Assembly (NCBI GenBank): GCA_964583605.1 | Contig: CAZOWL010000117.1 | Span: forward strand, 1-11,337 | DNA length: 11,337 bases | DNA from: CAZOWL01 sp964583605 | Lineage (GTDB): Bacteria > Pseudomonadota > Gammaproteobacteria > Chromatiales > Chromatiaceae | Direction of reading: 5' to 3' | Notes under the pieces: model-generated | The model's database searches: none | What the model was told of the DNA's origin: nothing | What the model saw: the letters and a program-made list of their open reading frames with translations, nothing else | Part shown: positions 6,159-11,337 of the stretch, piece after piece | Layout of the letters: each line of letters starts with the position of its first letter | How positions within the stretch are numbered: the stretch's first letter is position 1 | Position numbers and translations under genes: made by a program

Positions 6159-6473
6159 CTAGGGCTTTGCCCCGGTCGGGTGCGTCTCGGCCAGGTCTAC
6201 GGCGATCTTGGTCGCATCGGGCGAGCAGGAGGGATGCCCCCAGCCGGTCTCGCGCTCCCCATGGTCTGGCAGCTCGGCGCATAGCCCGAGCACTGGGATG
6301 GATAGGAGGCAAGGCATTGCGAGTTGTGGGACACGCTTGGCGCTAACGATCATGGGGCGAGGCGAGCCACCCCAGATGATGAAAGGTCGCCTCGCCCCTG
6401 ATCGTTCCCTCACCCCAACCCTCTCCCGGAGGGCGAGGGAGCAAACGTGCTTCGCGAAATTCATTGTAAGCAT
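6159..6473 (-). CDS. Small secreted-protein gene, signal peptide split by a repeat
   Basis: I do not recognise the family. The frame encodes 104 residues. Its start is supported by the best ribosome site in the window, AAGGAG six bases before the ATG. Residues 1-8 are MLTMNFAK. Residues 9-46 are encoded by a palindromic repeat and read like non-coding sequence (SLALRERVGVRE). Residues 47-66 (RVPQLAMPCLLSIPVLGLCA) look like the rest of a signal peptide. A polar 38-residue mature part follows, ELPDHGERETGWGHPS to the end, with mostly G or C at third codon positions. Removing the 38 inserted codons joins K8 to R47 and yields a tidy 66-residue exported protein. An in-frame ATG at 6353, inside the repeat, could also restart a 64-residue version with an intact signal peptide. 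The gene lies between corB and phrB on the same strand. Confidence 0.45.
   Translation of the reverse strand: MLTMNFAKHVCSLALRERVGVRERSGARRPFIIWGGSPRPMIVSAKRVPQLAMPCLLSIPVLGLCAELPDHGERETGWGHPSCSPDATKIAVDLAETHPTGAKP
6345..6406. repeat. Long inverted repeat, 20 paired bases
   Basis: The left arm 6345-6365 pairs with the right arm 6387-6406. Twenty pairs form without mismatch, interrupted by one bulged T at 6353, around a 21-base centre. The core GGGGCGAGGCGA pairs with TCGCCTCGCCCC, and the ends AACGATCA pair with TGATCGTT. It is the strongest stem-loop in the window. There is no T-run on either strand, so it is not a standard terminator, though it could stabilise the 3' end of corB mRNA. Confidence 0.85.
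6407..6441. repeat. CCCTCACCCC-type palindromic intergenic repeat
   Basis: The segment starts CCCTCACCCCAACCCTCTCC. Its second half folds as CCCTC-T-CCC / GGG-C-GAGGG (6419-6427 with 6431-6439) with a 3-base loop and one mismatch. From general knowledge, very similar sequences are scattered in many copies between genes of proteobacteria and give spurious peptides such as LALRERVGVRE when translated. Copy number in this genome cannot be judged from one window. It abuts the long inverted repeat directly. Confidence 0.6.
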
Positions 6474-6479
6474 CTTGAT

Positions 6480-6485
6480 CTCCTT
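6480..6485 (-). promoter_or_regulatory. Strong Shine-Dalgarno site of the small gene
   Basis: On the minus strand AAAGGAGATCAAG directly precedes ATG. The AAGGAG core leaves a 6-base spacer, which is near optimal. It decides the start of the small gene at 6473 and argues that a gene was, or is, translated here. Confidence 0.6.
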
Positions 6486-6548
6486 TGGCGGATGCCGCGG
6501 GCGGGAGCGACGCGGCTCTGAGGACTCGACGTGAATTGGCACAGGGGA

Positions 6549-7859
6549 TTAGACCGTGCTGCGATCCCGCGTCGCGGCCTCATCGGTCTTGCCCTTGCGC
6601 CCACCTCTGTCATGGGATTTGACAGTCTTCACCGCATTGTCGCCGGTCTGGATGATCTCGATGACATGGCTATGCAGCTTCAGGCTGGTGCCTGGCTCCG
6701 GAATGGTTTCCATGTATTCGAGAATCAAGCCATTGAGGGTCTTTGGACCTTCCGTCGGCAGCTGCCAACGTAGGGCACGGTTGAGATCTCTGATGGCGAT
6801 GCCGCAGTCGATCATCAGGCTGCCGTCGGCCTGCCGGACGATCTCCGGTATGTTGTCGGCGGGATCGGTCGTGAACTCGCCGACGATTTCCTCCAAGAGA
6901 TCCGTCAAGGTGATCAGGCCGAGGAAGTCGCCATACTCGTCGACCACCAAGGCCACACGCTGCTTCTCGCGCTGGAAATTGATCAACTGCTGATAGAGAC
7001 GCGTCCCCTCGGGGACGAAGTAGGGCTGACGGCTAATCTCACGCAGGTGCGTCTTGTCGAGCTCCTCGCGCTCGCGCATCAGGCCGAGGACGTGGCGCAG
7101 GTGTAGGATCCCGATGACATTGTCCACGCCGCCATCGAAAACGGGCAGCCGGGTATAGCTCGAGTTGCGAATGGCCCGCAGGATGTCCGCGTCAGGATCC
7201 TGCAGATCGATCCCTTCGACCTCGTTGCGCGGGATCATGATGTCCTCGACCGTCGCGCCCTCTAGGTCGAGGATCGCGATCAGCATGTCGCGGCTGCGCT
7301 CCGGGATCATCGCCCCGGCCTCGCTCACGACGGTTCGCAGCTCCTCGCGGCTCAGGGTCTGGCTCGAGCCGCCCTCTGGGCGGACGCCGAAGAGCCGCAG
7401 GAGGTTGTTGGCAATGAGGCCGATCGAGAAGACGAGCGGCGAGAGCAGCTTGATGAGGGGCGTATAGATGTAGGCCGCCGGGTAGGCCAAGCGCTCGGGA
7501 TGCAGTGCGGCGAGCGTCTTTGGTGCCACCTCGGCGAAGATCAGGATGACCAGCGTCAGCAGACCGGCGGCGATCGCGATGGCCTTGTCACCGCCAAGCC
7601 GCAGCGCGATCACGGTTGCGAGTGATGAGGCGAGGATGTTGACGAAGTTGTTGCCCAGCAGGATCAGGCCGATGAGGCGATCGGGCCGATCGAGCAGCGC
7701 CTGCGCGAGCAAGGCGCCGCGATGGCCTTGCTCGGCGCGGTGGCGCAGACGATAGCGGTTGATCGTCATGAGCGCCGTCTCCGAGCCGGAGAAGAAGGCT
7801 GAGAAAGCGAGGAGCAGCGCCAGCGAAAAGAACTGTCCGGAAAGCGGGACTTCGTTCAC
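6549..7859 (-). CDS. corB: CNNM/CorC-family membrane protein (CorB/YfjD-like)
   Basis: The family is linked to Mg2+/Co2+ transport or efflux at the inner membrane; the exact activity here is inferred. Order of parts in 436 residues: a DUF21/CNNM membrane domain (about 8-160) with SGSETALMTINRYRLRH (24-40), LLGNNFVNILAS (67-78) and the conserved FAEVAPKTLAAL (108-119); two CBS domains (about 205-265 with IMIPRNEVEGIDL, and 275-330 with VALVVDEYGDFLGLITLTDL); then a CorC_HlyC domain (about 343-415) with GPKTLNGLILEYMETIPEPG. It matches E. coli YfjD (about 428 residues) in length and motifs. The last 20 residues are a charged tail. Translation starts at GTG with no clear ribosome site. It lies 80 bases after fabA. 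Confidence 0.93.
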   Translation of the reverse strand: MNEVPLSGQFFSLALLLAFSAFFSGSETALMTINRYRLRHRAEQGHRGALLAQALLDRPDRLIGLILLGNNFVNILASSLATVIALRLGGDKAIAIAAGLLTLVILIFAEVAPKTLAALHPERLAYPAAYIYTPLIKLLSPLVFSIGLIANNLLRLFGVRPEGGSSQTLSREELRTVVSEAGAMIPERSRDMLIAILDLEGATVEDIMIPRNEVEGIDLQDPDADILRAIRNSSYTRLPVFDGGVDNVIGILHLRHVLGLMREREELDKTHLREISRQPYFVPEGTRLYQQLINFQREKQRVALVVDEYGDFLGLITLTDLLEEIVGEFTTDPADNIPEIVRQADGSLMIDCGIAIRDLNRALRWQLPTEGPKTLNGLILEYMETIPEPGTSLKLHSHVIEIIQTGDNAVKTVKSHDRGGRKGKTDEAATRDRSTV

Positions 7860-7916
7860 GGTGCGAGCGCCATCCGTCGCCAGGGCGTTGGGTCGCTATC
7901 GCAGCACGGGCGTTGG

Positions 7917-7937
7917 CAATCGCGCGTGCGCGACTTG
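7917..7937 (-). other. GC-rich dyad just after fabA
   Basis: TCGCGC (7920-7925) and GCGCGA (7928-7933) are perfect arms two bases apart. CAA/TTG extends the pairing beyond one bulged base. It begins a few bases downstream of the fabA stop and lacks a T-run. It could protect the fabA 3' end or reduce read-through into corB. Only the symmetry is seen. Confidence 0.35.
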
Positions 7938-7939
7938 AA

Positions 7940-8455
7940 TCAGAATCCCTCGGTCGAAATGAACAGACCGACGCGCAAGTCCTTGGCCGTGTAGATCTCA
8001 CGGCCATCGACCTCGACCGAGCCATCGGCGATGCCGAGCACCAGCTTACGCGTAATGATCCGTTTGAGGTCGACCTTGTAGGTGACCTTCGAGGCCGTCG
8101 GCAGGACCTGGCCCGCGAACTTGACCTCGCCTACGCCGAGGGCCCGACCGTGGCCAGGATTGCCGATCCAGGCCAACCAGAATCCGACCAGCTGCCAGAG
8201 GGCATCCAGGCCGAGACAGCCCGGCATCACGGGGTCGCCGGGAAAATGGCACGAAAAGAACCAGAGATCAGGCTTGACGTCCAGCTCGGCGAGGATCTCC
8301 CCCTTGTCGAAGGCGCCCCCGCTGTCGGTGATCTTGAGGATGCGGTCGAGCATCAGCATGTTCGGCGTCGGTAGCTGCGCATTGCCAGGCCCGAACATCT
8401 CGCCGAAGCCGCACTGCAACAACTGGGATCGATCGAAGGCTTCCACTCGGCTCAT
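7940..8455 (-). CDS. fabA: 3-hydroxydecanoyl-ACP dehydratase/isomerase
   Basis: FabA dehydrates beta-hydroxyacyl-ACP and isomerises trans-2- to cis-3-decenoyl-ACP, the branch point for anaerobic unsaturated fatty acid synthesis in the cytoplasm. The 171 residues match the E. coli length. Catalytic H70 (FFSCHFPGDPVMPG, 66-79) and D84 (CLGLDALWQLVGF, 80-92) are both present. So are LPTPNMLMLDRI (28-39), GRALGVGEVKFAGQVLP and the terminal DLRVGLF. The frame stays open up to 8563, but the ATG at 8455 gives the family start and has AGGA seven bases before it. It follows proS by 71 bases on the same strand. The usual partner fabB is not in the window. Confidence 0.96.
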   Translation of the reverse strand: MSRVEAFDRSQLLQCGFGEMFGPGNAQLPTPNMLMLDRILKITDSGGAFDKGEILAELDVKPDLWFFSCHFPGDPVMPGCLGLDALWQLVGFWLAWIGNPGHGRALGVGEVKFAGQVLPTASKVTYKVDLKRIITRKLVLGIADGSVEVDGREIYTAKDLRVGLFISTEGF

Positions 8456-8471
8456 CTTGTTATCCTGATCT

Positions 8472-8504
8472 ATTTGGGGGATCGCCTCTCGGGACGACCC
8501 AAAT
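8472..8504 (-). promoter_or_regulatory. Inverted repeat between proS and fabA
   Basis: ATTTGGG (8472-8478) and CCCAAAT (8498-8504) are perfect 7-base arms with a 19-base centre, in the 71-base gap before fabA. Possible readings are a regulator site for fabA or a stem in the proS-fabA transcript. It does not resemble the FabR or FadR sites I know. No good promoter for fabA was found, which favours co-transcription with proS. Confidence 0.35.
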
Positions 8505-8526
8505 CGAGGTGCGTCGCGGCTGGCTG

Positions 8527-10254
8527 TCACGCCGCAGACGGGGTGAGCCGCGACTGGAGCCAAGGCACGACCTCGGCCAAGCCAAGGTAGCGAGTCTCGG
8601 CGTCTCGTCGCCCCTTGTACTCGACCACGCCCTCGTCGAGTCCCTTGTCGCCGACCACGATCCGGTGCGGGATACCGATCAGTTCCATGTCAGCAAACAT
8701 GACGCCCGGCCGGACGTCGCGATCGTCGAGCAGGACCTCGATCCCGGCCGCGAGCAGCTCGTCGTGCAGCCGCTCGACCGTGTCGCGCACCCGGTAGGAC
8801 TTGTCCCGTTTCATCGGCAGCAGGGCCAGGGTGAAGGGCGCCAGCGGCTCGGGCCAGCAGATGCCGCGCTCGTCGTGGTGTTGCTCGATGGCCGCAGCGA
8901 CGATGCGCGAGACGCCGATGCCGTAGCAGCCCATCGTGAGGGTCACGGCCTTGCCGTCCTCGCCGAGCACAGTCGCCTTCATCGCGGTGCTGTACTTGCG
9001 CCCGAGCTGGAAGATGTGACCGACCTCGATCCCGCGGGCGATCGTCAGGCGTCCGCTGCCGTCCGGGCTCGGGTCGCCATCGACGACATTGCGCAGATCG
9101 GCGACTTGTGGTCGCGGTAGATCGCGGCCCCAATTGAGGCCGAACCAGTGCTTGCCGTCCTGGTTGGCACCGGCGCTGAAGTCAGCCGTAGCGGCAACGC
9201 TGCGATCGACGATCACCGGGATCGGCAGCTCGCGCGGGCCGAGCGAGCCGGGCCCGGCGCCGATGGCCGCGCGGATCTCGGTCTCGCTCGCAAAGCGCAC
9301 AGGCGTCGCCACTTCCGGGAGCTTGCCTGCCTTGACCAGGTTGAGCTCGTGATCGCCGCGCACGACCAGGGCCACCAGGTCGGCATCGGTGCCGCTAGAG
9401 CCGGCGACGATCAAGGTCTTGACGGTCCGCTCGATCGGCTGTCCGAATTGCTCGACGAGATCGGCGATCGTGTGGGCGTTAGGCGTATCGACGAGACGCA
9501 GCGTTTCGCCGGGCGGCGGGCAGGGATCGGCCGGCGCGACGGCTTCGGCCAGCTCCACGTTCGCGGCATAGTCGCCCGTTTCCGAGAAGGCGATGGCGTC
9601 CTCGCCAGAGGCTGCCAGTACGTGGAACTCGTGTGAGCTGTGCCCGCCGATGCTGCCCGTATCGGCCTGGACGGCGCGGAAGTCGAGCCCGCAGCGGCGA
9701 AAGATGCGCGAGTAGGTGTCGAACATCACCCGATAGGTGTCGTCGAGCGAGGCCTCATCGAGGTGAAACGAGTAGGCGTCCTTCATCAGGAACTCGCGTG
9801 CGCGCATGACGCCGAAGCGCGGCCGGATCTCGTCGCGGAACTTGGTCTGGATCTGGTAGAAGTTAACCGGTAGCTGCTTGTAGCTGCGCAGCTCGTTGCG
9901 GGCCAGATCGGTGATGATCTCCTCATGCGTAGGGCCGAAGCAGAAATCGCGCTGGTGGCGGTCACGCAGCCGCAGGAGCTCGGGTCCGTACTGATCCCAG
10001 CGGCCCGATTCCTGCCACAGCTCCGCCGGCTGAATCGCCGGCATCAGGACCTCGAGGGCGCCTGCGCGGTCCATCTCCTCGCGTACGATCCGTTCCGCCT
10101 TACGCAGCACCCGAAGCCCAAGCGGCAGCCAGGTGTAGAGTCCGGCGGCGAGCTTGCGAATCAGCCCGGCGCGCAGCATCAGCTGATGGCTGATGACCTC
10201 GGCGTCGGCCGGAGTCTCCTTGATGGTCTGCAGCGGGAATTGCGAAGCGCGCAT
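8527..10254 (-). CDS. proS: Prolyl-tRNA synthetase, bacterial type with editing domain
   Basis: ProRS charges tRNA-Pro with proline using ATP. The 575 residues match the bacterial type (572 in E. coli). The class II catalytic core includes motif 1 around LIRKLAAGLYTWLPLGLRVL (31-50) and FGPTHEE (106-112). Motif 2 covers TKFRDEIRPRFGVMRAREF (137-155), and motif 3 is MGCYGIGVSRIV (441-452). The INS editing domain, which removes mischarged Ala, lies between motifs 2 and 3 (about 225-400). It keeps K279 (RTVKTLIV) and H369 (DGKHW), at the E. coli numbers, plus the loop GPGSLGP. The C-terminal anticodon-binding domain covers about 470-570 with DDRDVRPGVMFADMELIGIP. A candidate promoter lies about 30 bases upstream. 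Confidence 0.97.
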   Translation of the reverse strand: MRASQFPLQTIKETPADAEVISHQLMLRAGLIRKLAAGLYTWLPLGLRVLRKAERIVREEMDRAGALEVLMPAIQPAELWQESGRWDQYGPELLRLRDRHQRDFCFGPTHEEIITDLARNELRSYKQLPVNFYQIQTKFRDEIRPRFGVMRAREFLMKDAYSFHLDEASLDDTYRVMFDTYSRIFRRCGLDFRAVQADTGSIGGHSSHEFHVLAASGEDAIAFSETGDYAANVELAEAVAPADPCPPPGETLRLVDTPNAHTIADLVEQFGQPIERTVKTLIVAGSSGTDADLVALVVRGDHELNLVKAGKLPEVATPVRFASETEIRAAIGAGPGSLGPRELPIPVIVDRSVAATADFSAGANQDGKHWFGLNWGRDLPRPQVADLRNVVDGDPSPDGSGRLTIARGIEVGHIFQLGRKYSTAMKATVLGEDGKAVTLTMGCYGIGVSRIVAAAIEQHHDERGICWPEPLAPFTLALLPMKRDKSYRVRDTVERLHDELLAAGIEVLLDDRDVRPGVMFADMELIGIPHRIVVGDKGLDEGVVEYKGRRDAETRYLGLAEVVPWLQSRLTPSAA

Positions 10255-10284
10255 GGCGGGAACGTCGCGGGGGAAAAGCGTGGG

Positions 10285-10313
10285 AGTCTAGCGGCAGCGT
10301 CTGGCTAGGACAA
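10285..10313 (-). promoter_or_regulatory. proS: Candidate sigma70 promoter for proS
   Basis: On the minus strand, TTGTCC (10313-10308, 4 of 6 to consensus) and TAGACT (10290-10285, 4 of 6) are separated by exactly 17 bases. The predicted start is near 10278, leaving a leader of roughly 24 bases before the proS ATG at 10254. Position and spacing are good; the hexamers are average. Confidence 0.45.
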
Positions 10314-10485
10314 GCCGACCACGGCCGTGGCGATTGTGATGGGCCGACGATGGATGCCGCAGGCACCGCCAAGCCGATATGGGATCGAGATCGCCGGCGG
10401 CTCCCAAAGGCCGCATTGCTCCTCCGCCGCGCAGACCGCGGTGCGACCAATGCACCCGTGTGGCGGCGAAGAAGCAGGGTAGACC

Positions 10486-10520
10486 GGGACCCCCTCGATC
10501 GGGGACCCCGAGCAGCGGGG
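10486..10520 (-). terminator. Overlapping GC hairpins after the RNA-binding protein gene
   Basis: Directly after the stop codon, the minus strand reads CCCCG-CTGCT-CGGGG, a perfect 5-pair hairpin (10520-10506). The block 10509-10506 can instead join a second hairpin. There, 10506-10508 pair with 10486-10488 and 10501-10504 with 10490-10493, with one mismatch and a 7-base loop. The two folds share bases and so exclude each other. No T-run follows, so any termination would be weak or Rho-assisted; mRNA 3'-end protection is an alternative. Confidence 0.4.
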
Positions 10521-10805
10521 TTAGAAGCGGCGAGCGCCGCCCCCGCCGCGTGCTGGCCGGTCGGCACGTGGGCGGGCTTGATTCACCTTCATATTGCGAC
10601 CCTTCAGTGCAACCTCATTGAGGGCCTTAATAGCGGCATCGGCCTCGCCATTATTGGGCATCTCTACAAAGCCGAAGCCCTTGGACTGGCCAGTGAACTT
10701 GTCGGTAATCACGCTGACACTGCTGATCTCGCCATAAGGGCTGAATGCTTCGCGCAAATCGTCCTCGGTAACGCCGTAAGCGAGGTTTCCTACGTAGATA
10801 TTCAT
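10521..10805 (-). CDS. Small RRM-domain RNA-binding protein
   Basis: This is a single RNA recognition motif with a short basic tail, 94 residues. RNP2 is IYVGNL (3-8) and RNP1 is KGFGFVEM (42-49); both carry the aromatic residues that stack on RNA bases. The typical bacterial pattern ITDKFTGQSKGFGFVEM is complete. The tail (79-94) is rich in Arg and Gly (RPRADRPARGGGGARRF). Such one-RRM Gly-rich proteins are common in cyanobacteria and many proteobacteria, where some are cold-induced; the target RNA is unknown. Its codons use more A and T in third position than neighbouring genes. The start MNIYVGNL is the family start; the ribosome site is weak (GATGAG). It is the most upstream minus-strand gene of the block. 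Confidence 0.93.
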   Translation of the reverse strand: MNIYVGNLAYGVTEDDLREAFSPYGEISSVSVITDKFTGQSKGFGFVEMPNNGEADAAIKALNEVALKGRNMKVNQARPRADRPARGGGGARRF

Positions 10806-11132
10806 CTCATCTATCTCTATCGGGAGGTGCGCATTGTGACGAAAAAAACGGTCGAGTAATCAATGCACGAATTAAACGAGCGTTGGCTGCTTCTCCGGGC
10901 CTTCGGGTTGGCACAGGTGTTCTTATCCTACCGGGCGCTATGCGCCGGATCCTGCGTGCGTCAAAAGCTGTCGTGGCTCCATGGCCCTACCTCAGTCCTG
11001 TCTGACTCCGTTCGTAACGGCTGTGTCATAGCAATGAAACAATGGGGAGGTTACGGTCCAGAAATGGCGAGATGTAATGCGACGGCGTGCGACAGCCCGA
11101 TCTCGTGGCGACCCTTCAGAACGTGCGGGTAC

Positions 11133-11160
11133 CTATCATGATAGCCTGCTTTCGCGGGTT
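11133..11160. repeat. 12-base palindrome next to a short hairpin
   Basis: CTATCATGATAG (11133-11144) is a perfect palindrome. It is followed at once by CCTGC-TTTC-GCGGG (11145-11158), a 5-pair stem that can extend to 7 pairs using AG (11143-11144) and TT (11159-11160). TTT follows on the plus strand. The pattern resembles the end of a small transcript or a degenerate interspersed repeat. No function can be assigned. Confidence 0.4.
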
Positions 11161-11251
11161 TGCCAGCGGATTCGGGTGATCTTGGCTCAGAATACGGGGT
11201 GTGCTCACCTTTGCTGCTCAAGGGCTGCTGAGCGGCGCGGCCCCAGATAAG

Positions 11252-11297
11252 GCTAGCATTTAATGCCCGCACATTATACTAGCATTGCGCTGGTGCA
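11252..11297. promoter_or_regulatory. Perfect -10 hexamer between direct repeats, beside an NtrC-like dyad
   Basis: On the minus strand TATAAT (11278-11273) matches the -10 consensus fully, but the best -35 candidate (TTTGCA) is only 15 bases away, which is short. CTAGCATT occurs twice (11253-11260 and 11279-11286), 26 bases apart, flanking the hexamer. Next to it AGCATT-N5-GGTGCA (11281-11297) matches the NtrC consensus TGCACT-N5-GGTGCA at 10 of 12 positions. A nitrogen-regulated gene to the right of the window is possible but unseen. Confidence 0.3.
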
Positions 11298-11337
11298 AAG
11301 ATCGTATTATCCCGTATCTAGTAGCTCCAGCCAGTGG

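Larger units (their letters stand above)
6335..6452 (-). mobile_element. Candidate ~110-bp palindromic insertion element
   Basis: A 110-base segment (6339-6448) is flanked on both sides by GCTT (6335-6338 and 6449-6452), a possible 4-base target duplication. The segment consists of a long 20-pair inverted repeat followed by a smaller palindromic repeat of a type common between genes. The repeat-to-repeat period is 114 bases, exactly 38 codons, so it keeps the host frame open. It has no coding capacity and would be a non-autonomous, REP- or MITE-like unit. The interpretation as an insertion rests on this one copy. Confidence 0.4.
10255..10520 (-). other. Spacer between the RNA-binding protein gene and proS
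   Basis: This 266-base stretch has no gene I can support. On the minus strand it begins with overlapping GC hairpins just after the RNA-binding protein stop and ends with a promoter just before proS. A perfect 12-base palindrome, CCACGGCCGTGG (10319-10330), lies 5 bases upstream of the -35 box. The open frames crossing this region are arginine- and alanine-rich and look like shadows. Confidence 0.5.
10806..11337. other. 532-base gene-free region upstream of the RRM gene
   Basis: I see no supportable gene here. Base composition is visibly less GC-rich than the rest of the window. It should hold the promoter and leader of the RRM gene, but no good -35/-10 pair stands out close to it. Structure seen includes a 7-pair hairpin with one bulge (10931-10948, CCGGGCGC/GCGCCGG), a dyad GCTCA/TGAGC (11216-11220 with 11229-11233), and the elements listed separately near 11133 and 11252-11297. 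Open frames at 10863-11141 (plus) and 11051-11272 (minus) lack family resemblance and a convincing start. Confidence 0.5.

Noticed and set aside
10350..10859. A 169-codon plus-strand frame opposite the RRM gene
   Set aside because: It is antisense to a clear RRM protein; its first half is arginine-rich, low-complexity sequence typical of a shadow frame.
10908..10924. Sigma54-like -24 element TTGGCAC
   Set aside because: The -24 part is perfect, but the -12 dinucleotide at the required spacing is CT rather than GC, and no gene follows on that strand.
10863..11141. A 92-codon plus-strand frame in the gene-free right end
   Set aside because: No ribosome site, no recognisable motifs, irregular codon use, and it runs through several palindromes.
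11051..11272. A 73-codon minus-strand frame containing KPAKAG
   Set aside because: Its GTG start sits on the -10 hexamer with no room for a leader, and the KPAKAG stretch resembles translated hairpin repeats rather than a protein family.
1..11337. A hidden defence system, prophage, CRISPR array or biosynthetic cluster
   Set aside because: All substantial frames are identified housekeeping genes; there are no regularly spaced repeats, integrase, nuclease-helicase combinations or toxin-antitoxin pairs.

Overview
The window is a stretch of GC-rich bacterial chromosome, most likely from a gammaproteobacterium. FabA, exonuclease I (SbcB), a YfjD/CorB-type CNNM protein, an E. coli-like TrmO, a bacterial ProRS with an editing insertion, and the rpsP-rimM-trmD-rplS order together support this. 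A Chromatiales-like lineage (purple sulfur bacteria and relatives) would fit, but the sequence alone does not prove it. Nearly all genes are housekeeping genes. I see no CRISPR array, tRNA, rRNA, transposase, phage gene or toxin-antitoxin pair.

Left arm, plus strand (1-3682): about 196 non-coding bases with hairpins and a good sigma70-type promoter lead into rpsP-rimM-trmD-rplS (ribosomal protein S16, 16S maturation factor, tRNA m1G37 methyltransferase, ribosomal protein L19). A modest intrinsic terminator follows, then sbcB (exonuclease I). ffh, which sits directly upstream of rpsP in E. coli, is absent from the visible 196 bases. sbcB converges on the minus-strand block across a 131-base spacer.

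Right arm, minus strand (10805 down to 3814), in transcription order: a small RRM-type RNA-binding protein, proS (prolyl-tRNA synthetase), fabA (beta-hydroxydecanoyl-ACP dehydratase/isomerase), corB (CNNM/CorC-family membrane protein), a small unrecognised secreted-protein gene, phrB (CPD photolyase) and trmO (tRNA m6t6A methyltransferase). Several serve translation or tRNA modification (S16, RimM, TrmD, L19, ProRS, TrmO). The rest cover DNA repair (SbcB, PhrB), lipid synthesis (FabA) and ion transport (CorB).

The least ordinary spot is 6159-6473. A small gene with the best-placed Shine-Dalgarno sequence in the window appears to have its signal-peptide region split by a roughly 110-bp palindromic repeat. 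The repeat is flanked by a 4-base direct repeat and adds exactly 38 codons in frame. Removing it on paper restores a clean 66-residue secreted protein. The last 530 bases (10806-11337) hold no gene I can support. They are visibly less GC-rich and contain several palindromes, a perfect minus-strand -10 hexamer and an NtrC-like dyad.
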